Shown in pieces: positions 43,659 through 52,929 of a stretch of 64,000 nt of DNA. The stretch covers positions 1 to 64,000 of the IMG/VR virus record IMGVR_UViG_3300032326_002475. One strand, written 5' to 3'. A program made the position numbers and the translations under genes. Every line of letters starts with the position of its first letter. Within the stretch, counting starts at the first letter, position 1. The notes under the pieces were generated by a model. That model searched no databases. It was given only the letters and a program-made list of their open reading frames with translations, and was not told the origin of the DNA. This DNA comes from a virus.

Positions 43659-43705
43659 AAATCCAAAAAGGGATATATAAATAATATATACCCCTTTTTG
43701 GATTT
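43659..43705 (-). terminator. Hairpin terminator after nrdA
   Basis: An interrupted stem: 43659-43672 pairs with 43692-43705, and the AT-rich middle can pair further. It lies 11 bases past the NrdA stop codon and overlaps the leader of the HNH gene. Confidence 0.8.
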
Positions 43706-43715
43706 AATTGTAAAT

Positions 43716-46160
43716 TTATGCTCCGCAGCTCTCGCAGTCTGGATCACCCAACGAACATACTTTAGCAGCAAATTCTTCAGCATCAAATTCCTTCATTTGC
43801 TCTACTTCTTTTGGCTTCTCCACTTCTTGGATTGATGCACTAGAGAGATCAATTCCAAGACCCTTTAATGCTTGGGCTTTAGGCTTGACACGGAGATAAT
43901 ACATTCCAGTCTTCAATCCTAATTTCCATCCAAACATATGAGCAGAAGAAAGCTTAGATGCAGTAGGTTCAGCCATAAACATATTTAACGACTGGCTTTG
44001 ATCAATAAAGTAAGAACGATCACGAGCCATTTCAAGAATAGACTTACCCTTCATCTCCCAAACTGTCTTGTATATTTCCTTAATATCAGTTGGAATTTCA
44101 GGGATGTTTTGGACTGAACCATTCTCATTAAATAATTTCAGTCTAACATTGTCACTCCAGATACCAAGATTGACAAGATCTTCCACTAAATGCTTGTTGA
44201 TTACAGCATATTCACCACTCAAAGTATTACGCTTATAGAGATTGGTAGTGAAAGGCTCAAAACACTCATTATTCCCAAGAATTTGAGCTGTTGAAGCTGT
44301 AGGCATTGGAGCAACAAGAAGTGAATTTCTCAAACCAAATTGCTTGATTTCTTCTTTGAGCGCTGAAAAATCCCACATACCGGAAAGATCATTTTCAGAA
44401 AGTCCCCAGAGGTCATATTGTAATAAACCTTGAGATGCTGGAGATCCTTCAAAAGACGCATAAGAGCCATGTTGCTTAGCCAAATCCTTAGATGCAGTAA
44501 GAGCAGCAAAGTAAATTGTTTCAAATATATCTTTGTTTAACTTCTTTGCTTCTTCTGATTCAAACGGTAGACCCATCATCACAAAAGTATCAGCTAAACC
44601 CTGAACACCCAAACCAATTGGACGATGCTTGAGATTTGAATTTTTTGTTTCAGGTGTAGGATAAAAATTCACATCAATAACTTGATTCAAGTTAACTGTT
44701 GCTTGATAAACAACGTCATACAAGAATTTGAAATCATACTTACGTAATTTCTTATCCTTCTCACGTACTTTGCCAGATGGAATAATTACATACTTTGGAA
44801 GAGCAACAGAAGCAAGATTACATACAGCAATTTCATTCTTATCTGTATATTCCAAAATTTCTGTACAGAGGTTTGAAGATTTGATTGTTCCAAGATTCTT
44901 CTGATTGCTCTTGTAATTACATGCATCCTTGTAAAGCATATAAGGAGTACCAGTTTCAACTTGTGAATCTAGAATCTTTTCCCACAATTCACGAGCCTTG
45001 ATGGTCTTGAGCGCTTTACCTTCAGACTCATACTTCTCAAAAAGTTCAGTAAAAGATTTCTTGTCCGGAGAGTCATAAGCATCAATCAAGCCTGGAACTT
45101 GGTCAGGAGAGAACAATGACCAATTGCCATCAGCTTCAACACGCTTCATAAACAAGTCAGGAATCCACATAGCTAAGAACAAGTCTCTAGCACGTAATTC
45201 TTCCTTGCCTTGATTCTTACGAAGTTCAAGAAAATCAAAGATATCACCGTGCCAAGGCTCAAGGTAAACAGCAATTGAACCCTTACGCTTTCCACCACCC
45301 TGATCAACATAACGTGCAGTCTCATTGAACACCTTGAGCATTGGGATAATTCCATTAGAATATCCGTTAGTGCCCTTGATGTAACTACCCTTAGCACGAA
45401 TCTTATGAATGTTGATGCCAATTCCACCCGCAGATTGAGAAATCAATGCACAGTCAGAAAGCGTCTTATAAATGCCTGGGATACTATCGTCATCAATGTC
45501 AAGCAAGAAGCAGGATGATAACTGTGGACGATTAGTTGAAGCATTGAAAAGAGTTGGAGTAGCATGTGTAAAAAGACCTTGTGAAAGCATGTCATAAGTC
45601 TTCTGCACCATCTCTAAATTGTCACGCCAAATACCCACAGAAACACGCATATAAAGATGTTGTGGAGTTTCTGCTGGGACATTATCAATTTTGAGTAGAT
45701 ATGATTTACGCAAAGTCATAAATCCAAAGTAGTCAAAGTTGAAATCTCTATCATGAACAATCATTGCATCAAGTTCTTGAGAATACTTTTGTATGACTTC
45801 AAATACTTCATCAGAAATCATTCCAGCACTATCACCAGTCTTTGGATTGATATACTCATAAAGTTTTTTTGCTATTACAGAGAAGTCTTTTTCAACATCT
45901 TTATAAAGAGCTGTAATAGCAATGCGAGCAGCTAACTTACCAAAGTCAGGATGCACAGTGACCATAGAAGCAGCAGTCTCAGCGCTAAGCTGATCAAGCT
46001 CAGTGCTGGAAACACCATCATAAAGTCCAGACACAACTTTAGTGCTTACTATGTCTGGATCAACACGTTCATTCAAACCATATGTAAGCTTCTTGATACG
46101 TGAAGAAATCTTTTCTAATTTTACTGGTTCTCTTGAACCATTACGCTTTAGGATATCCAT
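43716..46160 (-). CDS. nrdA: Class I ribonucleoside-diphosphate reductase, alpha chain
   Basis: An 814-residue NrdA. An ATP-cone domain covers residues 1-90, with the MDILKRNGSREPVKLEKI start. The catalytic barrel holds SSCFLLDIDD and SNLCTEILEYTDKNEIAVCNLAS (substrate-site cysteines and the Glu/Asn pair), PMPTASTAQILGNNECFEPF, and the C-terminal tail CSLGDPDCESCGA with CxxC for thioredoxin or glutaredoxin re-reduction. It makes dNDPs together with NrdB, whose gene is 2 bases away. It feeds the phage replisome. Confidence 0.95.
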   Translation of the reverse strand: MDILKRNGSREPVKLEKISSRIKKLTYGLNERVDPDIVSTKVVSGLYDGVSSTELDQLSAETAASMVTVHPDFGKLAARIAITALYKDVEKDFSVIAKKLYEYINPKTGDSAGMISDEVFEVIQKYSQELDAMIVHDRDFNFDYFGFMTLRKSYLLKIDNVPAETPQHLYMRVSVGIWRDNLEMVQKTYDMLSQGLFTHATPTLFNASTNRPQLSSCFLLDIDDDSIPGIYKTLSDCALISQSAGGIGINIHKIRAKGSYIKGTNGYSNGIIPMLKVFNETARYVDQGGGKRKGSIAVYLEPWHGDIFDFLELRKNQGKEELRARDLFLAMWIPDLFMKRVEADGNWSLFSPDQVPGLIDAYDSPDKKSFTELFEKYESEGKALKTIKARELWEKILDSQVETGTPYMLYKDACNYKSNQKNLGTIKSSNLCTEILEYTDKNEIAVCNLASVALPKYVIIPSGKVREKDKKLRKYDFKFLYDVVYQATVNLNQVIDVNFYPTPETKNSNLKHRPIGLGVQGLADTFVMMGLPFESEEAKKLNKDIFETIYFAALTASKDLAKQHGSYASFEGSPASQGLLQYDLWGLSENDLSGMWDFSALKEEIKQFGLRNSLLVAPMPTASTAQILGNNECFEPFTTNLYKRNTLSGEYAVINKHLVEDLVNLGIWSDNVRLKLFNENGSVQNIPEIPTDIKEIYKTVWEMKGKSILEMARDRSYFIDQSQSLNMFMAEPTASKLSSAHMFGWKLGLKTGMYYLRVKPKAQALKGLGIDLSSASIQEVEKPKEVEQMKEFDAEEFAAKVCSLGDPDCESCGA

Positions 46161-46162
46161 AA

Positions 46163-47119
46163 CTAAAAGTCCTCATCAAATGAAATCTGTTCTTGAACTT
46201 CTCCAACGCCACTCTTCACATAGTCTGCAACACGCTTCTCAAAGAAGTTAGTCTTGTTCTGTAGTGCAATGTTTGCCATGAAGTCAAAAGGATTTTCAGT
46301 ATTATAGACCTTTCCCACTCCCAAGTCCATAAGAAGGCGATCACAGACATACTCAAGATATTGCTTCATAAGTTCTGAATTCATACCAATCAAAGAAACT
46401 GGTAATGCTTCAGTAATAAATTCTTTCTCAATTACAAGAGCAGAATCAATAATCTCAAGGATGCGTTCACGAGAAAGCTTATTTTCAACATGATTCTTAT
46501 ATAGATGAACTGCAAAGTCTGTGTGCAATCCTTCATCACGAGAAATCAGTTCATTAGAGAAAGATAGACCCGGCATCAAACCACGCTTCTTAAGCCAGAA
46601 AATTGAACAGAACGAGCCAGAGAAGAAGATTCCCTCAACTGCAGCAAATGCAATAAGGCGCTCAACAAAAGATTCAGAACCAATCCACTTAAGGGCCCAT
46701 TCAGCTTTCTTTTGAACTGCAGGAACGGTGTCAATTGCGTTGAAAAGATGGTTTTGTTCTTCTTTGTCTTTGATATACGTGTCAATAAGAAGGGAGTATG
46801 TCTCGGAGTGAACGTTCTCCATCATAATCTGGAAACCGTAGAAAAATTTTGCTTCTGTATATTGAACTTCAGCTACAAAATTCTCTGCTAAATTTTCATT
46901 AACAATCCCATCAGATGCAGCAAAGAATGCCAAAACATGCTTTACAAAATGCTGCTCACCTTCACTCAACTTTTCCCAATCTGTGTGGTCTTGTGCTAAA
47001 TCAATTTCTTCTGCAGTCCAAAAAACCTGCTGGGCCTTCTTGTAGTAATCCCAGATATCGTGGTGCTCTATTGGGAACAAAACAAATCTATTTTTGTTCT
47101 CTTGTAAAATTTTTTCCAT
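46163..47119 (-). CDS. nrdB: Class I ribonucleoside-diphosphate reductase, beta chain
   Basis: A 318-residue NrdB of the eukaryote-like R2 type. The radical tyrosine lies in [18 protein letters not shown] (Tyr94), close to iron ligands Asp70 (ASDGIVNEN), Glu101 and His104; further ligands come from EGIFFSGSF and [11 protein letters not shown]. The C-terminus (QISFDEDF) is a typical alpha-binding tail. It generates the tyrosyl radical used by NrdA. A hairpin terminator ends just 14 bases before the ATG, and there is no visible Shine-Dalgarno sequence. Confidence 0.95.
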   Translation of the reverse strand: MEKILQENKNRFVLFPIEHHDIWDYYKKAQQVFWTAEEIDLAQDHTDWEKLSEGEQHFVKHVLAFFAASDGIVNENLAENFVAEVQYTEAKFFYGFQIMMENVHSETYSLLIDTYIKDKEEQNHLFNAIDTVPAVQKKAEWALKWIGSESFVERLIAFAAVEGIFFSGSFCSIFWLKKRGLMPGLSFSNELISRDEGLHTDFAVHLYKNHVENKLSRERILEIIDSALVIEKEFITEALPVSLIGMNSELMKQYLEYVCDRLLMDLGVGKVYNTENPFDFMANIALQNKTNFFEKRVADYVKSGVGEVQEQISFDEDF

Positions 47120-47132
47120 ATTTTTGACAATA

Positions 47133-47166
47133 AAAAATATCTGAAAGAAATCAATCAGATATTTTT
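47133..47166 (-). terminator. Hairpin terminator upstream of nrdB
   Basis: A 12-base stem (47133-47144 with 47155-47166), 10-base loop and T-run on the minus strand. It ends the gene at 47193 and begins only 14 bases before the NrdB ATG, so it may also act as an attenuator. Confidence 0.75.
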
Positions 47167-47192
47167 ATCCCTTCCTTTTGTATTATGAGGTA

Positions 47193-47639
47193 TTAAATGT
47201 TTTTTGGCAACTCGTCCAGATCTAAAAATTGTATCTTTTTAACCAATTCATGAAGTTTTCTTTTATCCCATCTGTTAGCTAAAATGTGATCAACTATTGC
47301 CTCTCTCGCACTTTCAAAATAATCGTAGTCTAAATCAAGTTCTTGCAAAATTTCATTAACTTTTCTTTCAAATGCTATGTCTAGAATAGATTGAAATACT
47401 TTATCTGACAATCTAAAACCACTAACGTCTAAGTCTAGAGATGATTGAATAATTTCTGAATTATAGCCTTTAGCACGATCTATTAATTCTGTCCAAGGAG
47501 TAAATTTTGTTATTGTTTTATTCTGGTTGGTAGTTGGAATTTCCTGAGGCACTTCCTTAATATTTTTATTATTTTTATTTAATAAATGATCAAATAGGAT
47601 TTGTTTTTTTGCTTTGATCCAGCTTTCTTTGTTCATCAT
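47193..47639 (-). CDS. Unidentified helical protein
   Basis: A 148-residue, largely helical acidic protein. The second half (VNEILQELDLDYDYFESAREAIVDHILANRWD) has a helix-turn pattern but no clear DNA-binding motif. It sits between the SpoVS-like gene and ribonucleotide reductase genes, directly abutting the former. No function can be assigned. Confidence 0.5.
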   Translation of the reverse strand: MMNKESWIKAKKQILFDHLLNKNNKNIKEVPQEIPTTNQNKTITKFTPWTELIDRAKGYNSEIIQSSLDLDVSGFRLSDKVFQSILDIAFERKVNEILQELDLDYDYFESAREAIVDHILANRWDKRKLHELVKKIQFLDLDELPKNI

Positions 47640-48023
47640 TTATAATGCAAATTTAATATCGATTGCAAAAATTCTTGTGGAAATGCCTTTAGTTTTTTTG
47701 CCAGCAATTTCAGCATTGTATTCAGATTGTCTTAGAACTAACACAGATCCATTTGTAAGAGATTCTATTTCTCTGGATGCTAATCTATATGCAGTCATAA
47801 CAGAAGACAAGGCTGTTGGTCCTACAGATAAAACTCTAACATATTCATAATCTTTTAGAACATGCAATATGCTTCTTGAAAGTCCAACTGGGTCTGTAGG
47901 TCTTTTTGATGGGTCTGGGTTGTTAAAATCTCCACCACGAGCTCTCAATATTCTTGGATCGTTTGTATTTGACTTCTTTTCATTTGTTAACACAACGGTA
48001 ACGGGTTCTTCAATATTTTCCAT
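47640..48023 (-). CDS. SpoVS/Alba-like protein
   Basis: About 127 residues from the ATG at 48023, chosen because AAGGA lies 8 bases before it and it clears the preceding stop; an in-frame ATG at 48053 would overlap it. The core PVGLSRSILHVLKDYEYVRVLSVGPTALSSVMTAYRLASREIE follows the SpoVS pattern: nested helices around a V-G-A-A loop in the Alba/IF3 superfamily. SpoVS is a small regulator, and Alba-like proteins bind nucleic acids. Confidence in the fold is moderate; the function is unknown. It is followed by a helical gene on the same transcript. Confidence 0.5.
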   Translation of the reverse strand: MENIEEPVTVVLTNEKKSNTNDPRILRARGGDFNNPDPSKRPTDPVGLSRSILHVLKDYEYVRVLSVGPTALSSVMTAYRLASREIESLTNGSVLVLRQSEYNAEIAGKKTKGISTRIFAIDIKFAL

Positions 48024-48025
48024 TA

Positions 48026-49000
48026 TCAATTTCCTTCTATTCCAGCTAAACACATCTTATTTTTAATATTTTCTACAGCAATATTGAACTCTGAGATCGA
48101 GCAGTGGTATAGCTTTGGATCATACTTAATTTTAAGATTACCATTTAAAATGTTATTAATAATTTTTGATTCAACGTCATTCATTTCAAGATTTAAAAAG
48201 TCTTGTATCTTGTTATCATTTTTCAAACTATCGTAATAACAAACATCATCTCCATCATCTTCTTCAGACATATAAACACTTAACGCCCTTGGAGAAACAG
48301 TTTGATAATCTGGATAAAGTTCATTAAACTTCTGAAATAATAAAGATGAATGCTTTGATAAGATGTGTTTTTTAATTACTTCAGTTCTTTTTTGAATGAT
48401 ACAATTTTGACATCCATCTTCACTTTTTGTAGCGCAGTTTTCATCACATTCATAATTTCTTGGCATTTTATGAGATTTACAAAATGGACATCTTTCAATT
48501 TCTTCAAGAACATATCCAGTGTTTTTTAGATGCGTCCATAAGATATCTGCATGACAATGAAGTATGTGAGTTGATAAAGGATTTACCCATTTCTCACATA
48601 CAGGGCATTTTTGAGATGGATTTCTTTTACCAGCATTATCAGCTTTTACTAAATTTATATAGTTGTGTTGAAGAGCGCCAATAAAGTAGTTCTTAAATTC
48701 ACCACTACCGCCATATCTTGATTGTTTTCTTGTAGATCTAGGCTTCCAATTGGACAAAACATTACAAAAAATCTTGATATAGTCTGAAGCAAAATCTTCA
48801 TGAGAATCATACAAATAATGATATTGATTCCACCATTCTTGCATGTGTAGATAAGGTGGATAAATTTTACAAATCTCTTTGTAGCTTTTATCTATAGCCC
48901 ACTTATTGTCAGTTAATAAGGCATCTTGATATTTTAAGATAGCTTTTTCTAAATTCTCTTGAGTCTTTATTTTTAATTGTTTTACAATATCATCAGTCAC
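48026..49000 (-). CDS. Zinc-finger protein with sigma-like regions
   Basis: A 324-residue protein that starts at GTG 49000, eight bases after the Shine-Dalgarno sequence GGGGAG. Residues about 75-120 (SDYIKIFCNVLSNWKPR then GSGEFKNYFIGALQHNYINLVKA) resemble sigma region 2. Two or three zinc fingers follow (CPVCEKWV...HILHCH, CPFCKSHKM...CDENC, CQNC). The C-terminus (ESKIINNILNGNLKIKYDPKLYHCSISEFNIAVENIKNKM) resembles a region-4 helix-turn-helix. It may be a third, zinc-bearing sigma factor or a related DNA-binding protein. Similarity is weak; a good promoter lies directly upstream. Confidence 0.45.
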   Translation of the reverse strand: MTDDIVKQLKIKTQENLEKAILKYQDALLTDNKWAIDKSYKEICKIYPPYLHMQEWWNQYHYLYDSHEDFASDYIKIFCNVLSNWKPRSTRKQSRYGGSGEFKNYFIGALQHNYINLVKADNAGKRNPSQKCPVCEKWVNPLSTHILHCHADILWTHLKNTGYVLEEIERCPFCKSHKMPRNYECDENCATKSEDGCQNCIIQKRTEVIKKHILSKHSSLLFQKFNELYPDYQTVSPRALSVYMSEEDDGDDVCYYDSLKNDNKIQDFLNLEMNDVESKIINNILNGNLKIKYDPKLYHCSISEFNIAVENIKNKMCLAGIEGN

Positions 49001-49026
49001 TATATGTACTCCCCAACGATAATGAC

Positions 49027-49055
49027 ATTATATGTAAAAATTAAAAAATTGTAAA
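49027..49055 (-). promoter_or_regulatory. Sigma-70-like promoter TTTACA-17-TATAAT
   Basis: TTTACA (49050-49055) and TATAAT (49027-49032) on the minus strand are separated by 17 bases. Transcription should start near 49020, leaving a short leader with GGGGAG before the GTG at 49000. Confidence 0.75.
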
Positions 49056-50846
49056 TCAGTTTATTTTTATATCTTGCACAATCATAACAAGTGAATTTGA
49101 TCCAGACCAAGTATCAATGTCTAAACTGTAAACAACATCTACTTTATTGCCTTGCTTTAAGTCTTTGCAAACATCACCTAACCTCCAAGCATTAGCAGTA
49201 ATCCAAGTTTTTTCACCATTGCTAAGTTTGAGTTTTGCATGTTTACCATTAGTCATTAGCTTACAATCTACAACTGTCATGTTCTTTGTCAAAAACACCG
49301 GAGTATGATTGCCAGACCCAAACGGAGAAAGCTTAAGAAGATGGTTGTATGTTTTGATATTCAAATCAACAAATGACATCAGAGAATCAATATCAATAAT
49401 TTTCTCTTGTGAAGGCTCTCCAAGTTTATCTTTTGCAAACTCATTAAGAGCAACACGCATGGCTGGAATGTTATCAATAGACAATTCAAAACCAGCAGCA
49501 AAAGCATGTCCTCCACAAACAGTAGAGCCATCTGATCTCTTCTTAAATAAAGACCAAGCTCTTTCTGACTTTAATGCTTCTAATATATTGAAATCTCTAA
49601 CTGATCTACAAGACCCTTTTGCATATCCATCGTTTTTATAAGAACAAACTAATGTGGGCTTATTAAAAGTTTCTGCTAATTTACCAGCGATAAGCCCAAT
49701 TAAACCTGGATGCCATTCTTCTCTTCCAACAATAAGAATATGCTCATTTTCTAAGTCAAAATTGTCAGATACGTATTGGATTGCTTCTGTAGTTGCTTTC
49801 TCTTGTTGTTCTTGACGCTTTGAGTTAGCATTGTTTAATTGATTAGCCAAAAGATTAGCTGTAATGTCATCTTCTGCTAATAAAAGACTCAAGGCAGTAC
49901 CAGCATCAGCAAGCCTTCCTATAGCATTGATTCTAGGCCCAATTTGAAAGCCAATTGATGTAGTTGATACCTCTTTTACACCAGCAATTCTCAGAAGTTC
50001 CTTAATTCCAGGCTTAGTACTTCTTGAAAGTATTTGACAGCCATAATTTACTATGATTCTATTTTCATCAACCATAGGAGCAACGTCAGCAACTGTTCCT
50101 AATGCTGCAAACTCAATAAGCTCATCTACAAATTCAAATACATTTTCTTTTCTGGAACTAGCAAGGCCTAACATCAGCTTAAAGGCAATTCCACATCCAG
50201 CTAAAAAGTCACACGGATATCTGCCAAAATCATCCGTTTTATAAGATGCAAAATGTTCTCCGGGATAGTTTGGATCATCACGATTTGGGTTAACTACAGC
50301 AATACAATCAGGAATCTTTCCATCGTGAGAAGGATGGTGGTGGTCAGTAATGATCAAATCTAAATTACATTGCTTAGCATATGTAGCTGTTTCAAAAGCA
50401 ACAATTCCACAGTCAACAGACATGAGAAGATCAGCATTGCGTGATAAAGCCTGATCAACAGATTGAACCTTGATGTCATATCCATCTTCCATTCTGTGTG
50501 GAACTTTAAATTCAATATTTGCACCTAGTTTTTTGAGTGCAGTAACTACAATTGCAGTAGAAGTAATTCCGTCTACATCATAGTCACCCCAAACAAATAT
50601 CTTTTCTTGATTATCTATAGCATGGTTAAGTCTATCTATTGCTTTTTTAGCATCTGGCAAAAGAAAAGGATCATGAAGCTTTCCAATCTTAAGGCTAGTG
50701 AAACTCTTTGCCTTTTTAATACTATCAATGCCACGAGTAGCCATGACTCTAGCAACAGGAGTAGGTATTTCTAGCTCATAGGCCAATTCACCACAAACTG
50801 AATTATCACAAGGCCTAATATTCCAAACAGTGTTAATTTTTTGCAT
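49056..50846 (-). CDS. recJ: RecJ single-strand exonuclease
   Basis: A 596-residue 5'-3' single-stranded DNA exonuclease of the DHH family. Start set at ATG 50846, whose first base overlaps the previous TGA; TTG 50849 is an alternative. Catalytic motifs are VWGDYDVDGITST (motif I), DLLMSVDCGI (motif II) and ITDHHHP (motif III); HPGLIGLIAGKL and GGHAFAAGFEL mark DHHA1, and an OB-like domain follows to the end. RecJ processes ends for repair and recombination, here probably with the phage RecA and SSB. Confidence 0.93.
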   Translation of the reverse strand: MQKINTVWNIRPCDNSVCGELAYELEIPTPVARVMATRGIDSIKKAKSFTSLKIGKLHDPFLLPDAKKAIDRLNHAIDNQEKIFVWGDYDVDGITSTAIVVTALKKLGANIEFKVPHRMEDGYDIKVQSVDQALSRNADLLMSVDCGIVAFETATYAKQCNLDLIITDHHHPSHDGKIPDCIAVVNPNRDDPNYPGEHFASYKTDDFGRYPCDFLAGCGIAFKLMLGLASSRKENVFEFVDELIEFAALGTVADVAPMVDENRIIVNYGCQILSRSTKPGIKELLRIAGVKEVSTTSIGFQIGPRINAIGRLADAGTALSLLLAEDDITANLLANQLNNANSKRQEQQEKATTEAIQYVSDNFDLENEHILIVGREEWHPGLIGLIAGKLAETFNKPTLVCSYKNDGYAKGSCRSVRDFNILEALKSERAWSLFKKRSDGSTVCGGHAFAAGFELSIDNIPAMRVALNEFAKDKLGEPSQEKIIDIDSLMSFVDLNIKTYNHLLKLSPFGSGNHTPVFLTKNMTVVDCKLMTNGKHAKLKLSNGEKTWITANAWRLGDVCKDLKQGNKVDVVYSLDIDTWSGSNSLVMIVQDIKIN

Positions 50847-51604
50847 CAAGATACCTTTATCTTAAGAATTCTTCTTTTATTTTCCAACGAGTCTTTAATT
50901 GCAAGATCAAGAGCTTCCAAATCAAATGAAAGTGCAAAATCATCTGGGTCCATTTTGTCAGGTAAGTAAATAATTAGACAATTTATACCAAGTTCATGAA
51001 TCTTCTTATATATTTTCTCACCAGCAATTCTTCCAGGCTCATCACCATCTAATATCAAAACAATATTGTCGCAGTATCTTGAACATAATGCAACTTGATA
51101 GTCAGATATAGAAGTACCACATAAAGCACTTACATTTTCAAAGCCGTTAGAATAAAAACTATACACATCAAAATAGCCTTCTACTAAAACTATATAATTT
51201 TGCTTTCTAGCTGCATCTTTAGCTTGATCTAAAAAGAATAAATTTTTGTTTCTTTGATATGGCTCATTTATCCATTTGCCTTTTTTCCATTTAGAAATTC
51301 TTTCTAAACATTTTGCTGGCTCATTACCATACGTTTCCCAAAAAGAAGCAATTGTATTTTCAGTAAGGTCTGGAACTTGTCTTCCAGCCATAGCAATAAT
51401 ACTTCCATGCACATCTCTTATAGGGACAATCAATCTACCCCTAAGTAATGGAAACTCATAGCTAGAAAAAACTGGGCAATATCCTACTAGGTTTTTTTCA
51501 AGTAGCTTGTTAGATAAATTTCTAGAAGAAAAATACTTTTGGACAGAATTATTTTCTTTAAAGTTTCTTATAAATTGATTGTAATTCTGCTCACGATTAG
51601 ACAT
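50846..51604 (-). CDS. DnaG primase, catalytic (Toprim) half
   Basis: A 252-residue DnaG catalytic core. The N-terminal subdomain has YFSSRNLSNKLLEKNLVGYCP and LRGRLIVPIRDVHGSIIAMAGRQV. The Toprim part has the catalytic glutamate in VEGYFDVY (Glu142) and the metal-binding pair in LILDGDEPGR (Asp186, Asp188). The zinc-binding domain that recognises the template is missing and is encoded separately at 59106-59744. The two proteins probably cooperate as one primase with DnaB. The -10 box lies 7 bases before the ATG. Confidence 0.85.
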   Translation of the reverse strand: MSNREQNYNQFIRNFKENNSVQKYFSSRNLSNKLLEKNLVGYCPVFSSYEFPLLRGRLIVPIRDVHGSIIAMAGRQVPDLTENTIASFWETYGNEPAKCLERISKWKKGKWINEPYQRNKNLFFLDQAKDAARKQNYIVLVEGYFDVYSFYSNGFENVSALCGTSISDYQVALCSRYCDNIVLILDGDEPGRIAGEKIYKKIHELGINCLIIYLPDKMDPDDFALSFDLEALDLAIKDSLENKRRILKIKVS

Positions 51605-51611
51605 AGTTCAT

Positions 51612-51640
51612 ATTTTATCAGTAAATTAGTAAATGGTAAA
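51612..51640 (-). promoter_or_regulatory. Sigma-70-like promoter TTTACC-17-TAAAAT
   Basis: On the minus strand TTTACC (51635-51640) and TAAAAT (51612-51617) are separated by 17 bases; the ATG follows 7 bases after the -10. It drives the primase/RecJ pair, past the RecA terminator, and predicts a leaderless mRNA. Confidence 0.6.
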
Positions 51641-51643
51641 TGA

Positions 51644-51671
51644 AAAAATCCCCTCTTTTGAGGGGATTTTT
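51644..51671 (-). terminator. Hairpin terminator after recA
   Basis: A 12-base stem (51644-51655 with 51660-51671) with a 4-base loop and T-run on the minus strand. The stop of RecA lies 2 bases away. Confidence 0.88.
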
Positions 51672-51672
51672 A

Positions 51673-52881
51673 TTAGTCTAACATCTCTTTTGCTGCTAAA
51701 TCAAAAGAGATACCACCGTCTTCTTCATTATCATCTAAGGTCTCTAATGGACCTTTTTTAATAGCTTCAATGAGGTCGTTAAGTGGTTTACCTACAATCT
51801 TCAAGCGTCCACATATAAATTCAAAAGCAGTAGCAGAATTGTCATTACGTGTTCTTTTGACTGGGGCTGGTTGATTGATTAAGAGATTGCAAAATTCATA
51901 TGCATCTTTTGACTCAACAACTTCACCAGTGTCAGTATTGGTGTAAATAAATTTCTTTCTAATTTCTTTGATATACTCAAATCCTTTAGCTTTTGCTTTA
52001 TATAGAAATTCATCAACTGGATTTGTTGTTTCATCATCAGTAAACATGATTTTGAATTCACCAGTGACACCAGGTTGACCATATCGAGTTTTCATAACAA
52101 GAACTTTACTCTTGCCACCGATAATCACGTCCTTGCCTTCTGCATCTTTTTTGGTTACTTGTCCAGCAGCACCATTGATCTTATTGATCCATAAACGCAT
52201 ATGGGTAAAGTAATTCATTGCATTACCACCTGAAGCTGTTTTAGTCATGGTTCCAGGCATAACACCAGCACCCATATACAGCTGATTGATAAGTACAACA
52301 ATAGTTCCAGATGCAGCAGTTTTAGCAGTAAGATCTTTAGTTAAGCGCTTGACAAAACGTGCATGTAAGCCGATGGTTTGAACCTGCTCAAGTGATTTTT
52401 CTAATTCATCATTAGGAATCATTGCTGATACAGAGTCAACAACAATTATAGAAAAATTTCCACTCTCAACCATAAATTTAAGAAGTTCGCCATACTTTTC
52501 AGCAGATCCAACATTCTCAATAAGAAGTAACTGAGCAGTGTTTACTCCACAAGACAAAGCTCGTAGAGGATAATATGAATTCTCAATGTTGAAGAATGCA
52601 CATTTTTTGCCTTGCTTTTGAGCTTCAGCAATTAACTTATAGCCAAGCCAAGTCTTGCCGGATTGTGATTCTCCACAAAACTCAATTAGCGTACCTGTAG
52701 GAATTCCCATTCCTGCACCAAGTATTGAATCTACTTCAAATACTCCTGTAGGAATAAATTCTACATTATCAACATCGCCTGACTTGATGCACTTCTCATC
52801 AATACCTAAGGCCTTAAGTTTTTGCTTTAGTAAGCGTTCTTGATCTTTGTCGATTAGTTCAGAAAGTTCGTCTTTTTTCAA
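51673..52881 (-). CDS. recA: RecA recombinase
   Basis: A 402-residue RecA/UvsX-type protein, somewhat longer than E. coli RecA (352). Walker A is GESQSGKT (residues 70-77); Walker B is SIIVVDSVSAMIPN. Loop regions with GAGVMPGTMTKTASGGNAM and VLINQLYMG also match. The start codon appears to be TTG at 52881, with AAGGA about 10 bases upstream; no in-frame ATG precedes the conserved core. It catalyses strand exchange for recombination-dependent replication and repair. A hairpin terminator lies on each side. Confidence 0.9.
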   Translation of the reverse strand: MKKDELSELIDKDQERLLKQKLKALGIDEKCIKSGDVDNVEFIPTGVFEVDSILGAGMGIPTGTLIEFCGESQSGKTWLGYKLIAEAQKQGKKCAFFNIENSYYPLRALSCGVNTAQLLLIENVGSAEKYGELLKFMVESGNFSIIVVDSVSAMIPNDELEKSLEQVQTIGLHARFVKRLTKDLTAKTAASGTIVVLINQLYMGAGVMPGTMTKTASGGNAMNYFTHMRLWINKINGAAGQVTKKDAEGKDVIIGGKSKVLVMKTRYGQPGVTGEFKIMFTDDETTNPVDEFLYKAKAKGFEYIKEIRKKFIYTNTDTGEVVESKDAYEFCNLLINQPAPVKRTRNDNSATAFEFICGRLKIVGKPLNDLIEAIKKGPLETLDDNEEDGGISFDLAAKEMLD

Positions 52882-52897
52882 TGTTTTAAAATCCTTA

Positions 52898-52925
52898 TTG
52901 GGGGATAGAATAATCTATCCCCCAA
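52898..52925 (-). terminator. Hairpin terminator after the SSB gene
   Basis: A perfect 12-base stem (52898-52909 with 52914-52925) and a 4-base loop. It lies 4 bases past the SSB stop and 16 bases before the RecA start, so SSB and RecA are separate messages. Confidence 0.85.
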
Positions 52926-52929
52926 CTTA

